Source: Candidatus Gastranaerophilales bacterium
GTDB taxonomy: Bacteria; Cyanobacteriota; Vampirovibrionia; Gastranaerophilales; Gastranaerophilaceae
Direction of reading: 5' to 3'
NCBI GenBank assembly: GCA_944326565.1
Contig: CALVEL010000003.1
Location: 186,001-250,000, forward strand
DNA: 64,000 nucleotides
Program-made: the position numbers and the translations under genes
Part shown: positions 59,649 to 64,000 of the stretch, in pieces
Layout: every line of letters begins with the position of its first letter
Position numbering within the stretch: the first letter of the stretch is position 1
Notes under the pieces: model-generated
What the model was told of the DNA's origin: nothing
What the model saw: the letters and a program-made list of their open reading frames with translations, nothing else
The model's database searches: none

Positions 59649-59882
59649 ATGAACAACACAGATATCAAAAAACTCATAAATATTAGCAGCGAATTTTCTA
59701 AAATCGAAGCTTTGGCAGATGTACTAAGTAACTTTTTAGAAACAAATGAAGTGTATAACGAGCCTTGTGCAAAGGCAGGTGTTCTTTCAAAAATTATTTA
59801 TGACAATCTACTAAAAACAAACGATACGTTATCTGATTTTATTCAGGACTTACATATCAAAAAATACGCACCAAAACCTTAA
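59649..59882 (+). CDS. small hypothetical protein (77 aa) paired with an XRE regulator
   Basis: A mostly helical protein, MNNTDIKKLINISSEFSK, with no signal or domain recognised. Its start lies only seven bases after the palindrome, with no evident RBS, so translation from a short leader is likely. Divergent from the XRE gene and overlapping the following convergent gene by four bases. A regulator/target pair, or an antitoxin-like pair, is possible without proof. Confidence 0.6.
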   Translation: MNNTDIKKLINISSEFSKIEALADVLSNFLETNEVYNEPCAKAGVLSKIIYDNLLKTNDTLSDFIQDLHIKKYAPKP

Positions 59883-61741
59883 ATACTTGTAGATAATGAC
59901 GGTGCAATCGTGATAAATTGTCTTACTAAATCGCTATCCCATTGAGAGCCTGCACCCATTTTCAAAATTTCGCAAGCCTTTTCAACACCTAAACCTTTAC
60001 GGTAAGGTCTGTCTGAAATCAACGCGTGGAATGCATCTGCGACAGCTACAATCCTTGCAGACAGCGGAATTTCTTCACCTTTTAATTTTTCGGGATATCC
60101 CGAGCCGTCATAATGCTCGTGATGATATTTTACCATTGGAATCAAGTCTCGCAAAGCCTCATTCGGCGCAAGTACCTTCTCAGCACCTATTACAGGGTGT
60201 TGTTTCATAACTTCCCACTCATCATCTGAAAGATGAGAGGGCTTTTTGAGTACATTTTCAGGAATACCGATTTTGCCAACATCATGAAGCAGGGCACCTA
60301 GTTTTATCCTTTGGACTTCATCTTCTGGAAGATTTATCGCACGTGCAAGGGCTTCTGAATATCTTGATACAGAGGTTGAATGACCTTTTGTATAAGGATC
60401 TTTGGCATCAATTGCCCCTGCAAGTGATGTCACCATTTCCATCAGGTGGTTTTGAGAGCTGATTTGTTCATTGTTGAACTTGTGTACCAATTCTTCTTCA
60501 AAGTTGATACCCATTTGAGCATGGCGTTTTGCAAGAACTTCAGCAAACGAGCTGAGACTGTCATCACTCCAGAAGTTGTAATCACTACTGCTTATAATCG
60601 CTGACATTCCTTCTTTATAGCCTTTTGCTTGAGAAATATACATTGCCTGTTCTGCTAAGACAAGTAACTTCTCTTGATTTTCGGTACAATCAGGATATGT
60701 TGAAATTCCGACAGAAACTTTTACAGGTCCTACATCATCCACAAAACAACAAGATAATGTATATGTTATATATTCTGCTAAATATTTGGCATCTGCAGTA
60801 TCAGTATCAGGAAGAATTATTGCGATTTCATCTCCGCCGTAGCGTCCTGCTTTATCGTTATTTCTTATACTTTGTTTAATTTTGTCTGCTAAAAGTCTTA
60901 TTACTTCATCACCTTTAGCATGTCCCAGTTCTCTGTTAATTTTTGAAATATTATTTACATCCATCATTATTATTGAAAGATGAGTTTTGTTATCTTTTGC
61001 TCTTTGCAATTCTGATGTAAGGATTTCCTGGAAACCTCTGTGGTTATACAAAGATGTTAGAGTATCCGTATTATCGTATTTATTTGCTTTTTCTTGTAAA
61101 GTTATGTTGTGAATATACATTGCTGCATAATTCGCAATGAATGACAATACCGAAGTCTCTGCTTCTGTTACATCCATACCTATTACCATCACCCCTATAC
61201 ATTGATTTACCGATATTAGAGGCAGTATAAATGATGATGACTCTTGAAGGTATGGAATATTTAAAAATTTATTATCTTCACGTGAAATTATTGAAGATGT
61301 TCTGAAGCTTTCAACAACAGGATTAAATTCATCAGACATAAAAATTTTTGATGAATATGTACTGCCAAATTTGTTTTGAAGCTTTAAATTGATACAATTG
61401 GATTTTTCGTGATATAACCCAAATGCTGTATATAGACAATTTAGTTTCTCTGTGAATACATCATGGAAAGCTAAAAACATATCAGAAGATGTTTTTTTAT
61501 CTTTTAAAGAAGTATTGAGCATTGACACAAATTCTACAAAATCCAACGATTTTTTAGAAAACGTATTGCTTACATAACCACTGTACAACCTATTGTTTGT
61601 TTTTTGGGCATTGAAATTATTTATGCGTGCAACAATACCTTTATCAGCAATAGGATTTGACACCCTACCATTCAAGGGATTAGTTGTACTAGGCTTTTCT
61701 GCCTTTAGTTTTTCTTTATTAACCTGCTTACTTTTTTCCAT
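59879..61741 (-). CDS. GAF-like, GGDEF and HD-GYP signalling protein
   Basis: A 620-residue cyclic-di-GMP protein: a GAF-like sensor (about 60-215), a GGDEF domain (about 220-390) with RYGGDEIAIIL near normal, and an HD-GYP phosphodiesterase domain (about 425-610) with HDVGKIGIP, HHEHYDGSGYP and DAFHALISDRPYR. Both enzyme signatures are largely intact, so it could make and hydrolyse c-di-GMP. The isoleucine in GGDEI is a known variation. No membrane helix. Confidence 0.92.
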   Translation of the reverse strand: MEKSKQVNKEKLKAEKPSTTNPLNGRVSNPIADKGIVARINNFNAQKTNNRLYSGYVSNTFSKKSLDFVEFVSMLNTSLKDKKTSSDMFLAFHDVFTEKLNCLYTAFGLYHEKSNCINLKLQNKFGSTYSSKIFMSDEFNPVVESFRTSSIISREDNKFLNIPYLQESSSFILPLISVNQCIGVMVIGMDVTEAETSVLSFIANYAAMYIHNITLQEKANKYDNTDTLTSLYNHRGFQEILTSELQRAKDNKTHLSIIMMDVNNISKINRELGHAKGDEVIRLLADKIKQSIRNNDKAGRYGGDEIAIILPDTDTADAKYLAEYITYTLSCCFVDDVGPVKVSVGISTYPDCTENQEKLLVLAEQAMYISQAKGYKEGMSAIISSSDYNFWSDDSLSSFAEVLAKRHAQMGINFEEELVHKFNNEQISSQNHLMEMVTSLAGAIDAKDPYTKGHSTSVSRYSEALARAINLPEDEVQRIKLGALLHDVGKIGIPENVLKKPSHLSDDEWEVMKQHPVIGAEKVLAPNEALRDLIPMVKYHHEHYDGSGYPEKLKGEEIPLSARIVAVADAFHALISDRPYRKGLGVEKACEILKMGAGSQWDSDLVRQFITIAPSLSTSI

Positions 61742-62067
61742 GACCTTCTACAATTTGTTGTTAATTTTAAAACCGCTGATTATAATTTATTGCTTTATTA
61801 TTTTTATATATTAACATTCCTTAAAATATTGTACTAAAATTTAACTCAAATACAATACCCCATTTAGATGGCTGATCCAAATGATTATAACAACCTATAG
61901 CATAATTATTTAAATAAAAAGCTTAATGAAAATCCTTTCTTAAAAAACTTCTAACAACCTTTTATAAAAATTTCTACTACATTAGTAGTATAACAAATAT
62001 ATTAAGCTTTGTCAATTGTATTCTCTTTTTTGAATTGAAATTTAATGAAATTCATGCTATTATAATG
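61742..62067. other. AT-rich intergenic stretch, no gene seen
   Basis: About 325 bases before the candidate RNA. I see no ORF with an RBS. TTGAAA (62035-62040) and TATTAT (62059-62064) with an 18-base spacer could drive the plus-strand RNA that follows. Confidence 0.4.
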
Positions 62068-62250
62068 GTACTTCTGTAGGAAGTTTATCTTTTTGGAGTG
62101 CAGAAGCTAAGGGTTTCTTATTTATATTCGAAAAAGACATAACAAGGTTAAAATTGTACAATGACTTTTTTCATAACCTCGTATGCCTGATTTGCAGTGA
62201 TTATAAGTTATTGCAAAATCAAAACACTCCATCAAAAAAGATTTTTTGAT
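62068..62250 (+). ncRNA. candidate structured small RNA (6S-like layout)
   Basis: A ~180-base segment with no ORF but strong pairing. GGAGTG (62095-62100) pairs with CACTCC (62225-62230), closing a long structure. Inside lie AGGTTA/TAACCT (about 62144-62180) and a long stem, GATTTGCAGTGA with TTATTGCAAAATC (about 62189-62220). The segment starts after a promoter-like TATAAT and ends with ATCAAAAAA/TTTTTTGAT. Length, closing stem, large bubble and 3'-side hairpin suit 6S RNA; the assignment is inference and other RNAs are possible. Confidence 0.4.
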
Positions 62251-62313
62251 TTACATAAATGAATTTAATATTTTAATAATATACATTTACTTGATGTTAA
62301 TATATAACTATCT

Positions 62314-62335
62314 GCGGTTTTTATAACCGCTTTTT
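62314..62335 (+). terminator. rho-independent terminator, plus strand
   Basis: GCGGTT/AACCGC with a 5-base loop followed by TTTTTATTT. It may be the real end of the candidate RNA transcript. Confidence 0.8.
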
Positions 62336-62348
62336 ATTTGCTTAAAAA

Positions 62349-62368
62349 AGCGGAATATAAATTCCGCT
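62349..62368 (-). terminator. rho-independent terminator after the ArnT-like gene
   Basis: AGCGGAAT/ATTCCGCT, 4-base loop, followed on the minus strand by TTTTTT. Confidence 0.88.
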
Positions 62369-62374
62369 CTTTCA

Positions 62375-64000
62375 TTAGTCTTTTGGTTTTATAAGTATAT
62401 ATTTTCTACCTTTTTCTACAATATCAAATTTTTGATCTTTCCCGATTTTATCAAACTCATCTTTTCTCACGATAATACGCATTTTTTTATCTTCCAATAA
62501 ATCGTCTATAATATCATAATCATCACCCACATAAAAATCGACTTCATCTCCATAATAATAATAAATAGAGTATCTTTTACTGAATCCGATTGTAGTAAGT
62601 TTATTTCCCTCAGCTTTTGCCTGCAAAGCCATTTTCATAAGATCATTTTGCCCGAATCTGTAATCCATTTCAAAAAACAGTTTGTATCCCCATCCTGATA
62701 AAATTGCCATGAAAACTATGTATGAAAGGAACAAGGCAATTCTATTTTTTTTGTATAAAATTACAAAAGTTGCTATTCCCATAACAAGAACTAAAATTAT
62801 ACAAAACCACTTTACAACAAGAAAATCTTCATGAATTTGAGCTGGAAGTACAAATTTTTCAAACATAGTAGCAATCCCAGCTATCAAACATGCTCCGCCA
62901 AAAATCCCTGCTGAAATATTTATTGATTTTTCGTATCTGCCTTTTTCTATGTAATTTTTCCACACAAATCCTAAAATTATTGCGGAAAAAGGATATATCG
63001 GTAAAATGTATGTAATTAATTTGGTACTTGAAACAGAGAAAAACAGCATTATAAATAAAAAGGCTATCCAGCTAAAAAGGTGTAATTTTTGAGCATTTGA
63101 TAACTTTTCAAAATCAAAATCCTTAAAAGGATTAATTATTTTAATTTTATCTATAAAAGTTTGCTTCGCTTTTTGTTCATTTATAAATGCGATTATCTTA
63201 TCTCTAATTTTACAAAAAGTTGCTGCAATCGCAGAGAATGTCCAAGGTAAAATTCCCCAAAGGAATGTCAAAAACATAAATATAAAGGGCTGATCTCGTC
63301 CGACATATTCTGAATTCATAAAACGCTGAAGATGATGTACAACTATATATTCATCAAAAAATCTCGGATCATGCATATTCAACATAATTGCATGCCATGG
63401 TACTGTTATTGAAAAAAACAAAAGAAAACCAACCAAAAAATAGACCGGTTTGAAAATTTCTTTAAATCTTTTACTCATAATTGAGACAAAAAACATAGTT
63501 CCAAAAGGCAGAACAAATCCCGGAATTCCCTTTGCCATAACAGCTAGACCGGAAAATATATAAAATAGCCACCAAAAATATTTTTTATTTTCTTCCTTAC
63601 AAAAATAAGTCCAAAATCCAAATATAATTGAAAAAGCTGTACAAGTAGCCAGCACTATATCCAAAATTGCAAACTTAGCAAGTATTACAAATTCCATACT
63701 TGTTGCAAGAATTAATGCAGAAATCGTACCAAAATTTCTTGATACAAGTTTTTTACCTGTAAAATATAATAGAAAACAGGTCAACATCCCGTATAACGCG
63801 ACAGGGAAACGTGCACTAAACTCATTAATCACTCCCCAGAACCAAAATGAAATACACTCACCCCAAAAATAAAGCGGTGGTTTTTCAAAAAAGTAATCCC
63901 CGTTTAAATAAAGTGATAGAAAATCCTTGCTATGAAACATTTCTCTTGCAATTGCAACATATCTTGTCTCATCAACATCCATAAGAGGATAATTGCCTAT
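62375..64000 (-). CDS. ArnT-like GT-C glycosyltransferase, truncated at the N-terminus by the window edge
   Basis: At least 541 residues; the frame continues past the window edge (visible upstream codons read IGNYPL before MDVDETRY). Many hydrophobic helices follow a periplasmic loop with MDVDETRYVAIAREM and EKPPLYFWGE, hallmarks of the PMT/ArnT family in which the DE residues are catalytic. It would transfer a sugar from a lipid carrier to lipid A or another envelope acceptor; the substrate is not clear. The C-terminal ~100 residues are soluble (YYGDEVDFYVGDDYD). Downstream terminator at 62349. Confidence 0.85.
   Translation of the reverse strand: MGNYPLMDVDETRYVAIAREMFHSKDFLSLYLNGDYFFEKPPLYFWGECISFWFWGVINEFSARFPVALYGMLTCFLLYFTGKKLVSRNFGTISALILATSMEFVILAKFAILDIVLATCTAFSIIFGFWTYFCKEENKKYFWWLFYIFSGLAVMAKGIPGFVLPFGTMFFVSIMSKRFKEIFKPVYFLVGFLLFFSITVPWHAIMLNMHDPRFFDEYIVVHHLQRFMNSEYVGRDQPFIFMFLTFLWGILPWTFSAIAATFCKIRDKIIAFINEQKAKQTFIDKIKIINPFKDFDFEKLSNAQKLHLFSWIAFLFIMLFFSVSSTKLITYILPIYPFSAIILGFVWKNYIEKGRYEKSINISAGIFGGACLIAGIATMFEKFVLPAQIHEDFLVVKWFCIILVLVMGIATFVILYKKNRIALFLSYIVFMAILSGWGYKLFFEMDYRFGQNDLMKMALQAKAEGNKLTTIGFSKRYSIYYYYGDEVDFYVGDDYDIIDDLLEDKKMRIIVRKDEFDKIGKDQKFDIVEKGRKYILIKPKD

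Noticed and set aside
1-64000. Transfer RNA, ribosomal RNA, CRISPR array, insertion sequence or prophage
   Set aside because: I found no cloverleaf-like tRNA, regularly spaced repeats, transposase, integrase or structural phage genes. The repeated elements are the prepilin cassettes and the 21-bp units.

Overview
The window is AT-rich, densely packed bacterial chromosome with standard genetic code and Shine-Dalgarno starts. It encodes an outer-membrane envelope (RfaE2-type heptose-phosphate nucleotidyltransferase, an ArnT-like lipid glycosyltransferase, a porin-like beta-barrel), the MEP isoprenoid pathway (dxr, ispE), a GCS2-type glutamate-cysteine ligase, [FeFe]-hydrogenases with the maturase HydF, and many prepilin-like proteins with an (A/G)|FTxAEVLIT(I/L)GIIG N-terminus. 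Together these suggest a fermentative gut relative of the Cyanobacteria (Vampirovibrionia/'Melainabacteria', order Gastranaerophilales). That placement is inference; no rRNA gene is present. I saw no tRNA, CRISPR array, insertion sequence or prophage.

Layout. 1-7.4 kb: heptose and lysine genes (rfaE2, asd, dapB), a flotillin/NfeD membrane pair and two prepilin-like genes. 7.4-11.1 kb: PC4-like coactivator, priA and dxr. 11.1-17.2 kb: a third prepilin-like gene, then a five-gene hydrogenase operon (2Fe-2S ferredoxin, PAS-containing sensory hydrogenase, SpoIIE-type phosphatase, 2Fe-2S ferredoxin, catalytic-type [FeFe]-hydrogenase). 17.2-24.4 kb: an annexin-like protein with small ORFs, lipoate ligase, two secreted paralogues, a TPR protein, a fourth prepilin with an XRE regulator, and purB. 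24.5-33.2 kb: rpsO, hydF, a second XRE/prepilin pair, mnmE, a large TPR protein and a GGDEF protein. 33.3-38.8 kb: a 955-residue protein ending in a RelA/SpoT-like domain with two companions, then rimI and bioY. 38.8-46.9 kb: gshA, rsmA-ispE, a large unknown protein, an orphan OppD, a sixth prepilin, prs. 47.1-55.5 kb: a soluble histidine kinase with its regulator, a seventh prepilin, uvrC, a UPF0210 protein and a MotA/MotB (ZorA/ZorB-like) pair. 55.6-64 kb: zinc-ribbon protein, porin, PLP decarboxylase, a third XRE unit, a GGDEF/HD-GYP protein, a candidate structured RNA and the edge-truncated ArnT-like gene.

The most striking observation is that five of the seven dispersed prepilin-like genes carry a run of 12 or 13 guanines between a well-placed RBS/ATG and the prepilin signal. 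In all five the run is exactly one base too long for the ATG frame to continue into the pilin, so loss of one G would switch each gene on. Four share a cassette of promoter, RBS, short leader and G12; the fifth (11159) has an unrelated leader and G13. This looks like a dispersed phase-variable (or slippage-dependent) pilin/pseudopilin repertoire. In the shared cassette the RBS can also pair with a downstream AGCTCCT. The other two prepilins (22019 and 26975) have no G run and instead face XRE regulators across perfect palindromes, which suggests two alternative control modes in one gene family.

Other noteworthy systems are the hydrogen-sensing operon, the RelA/SpoT-domain protein with a possible partner, and the orphan proton-channel-like stator pair.
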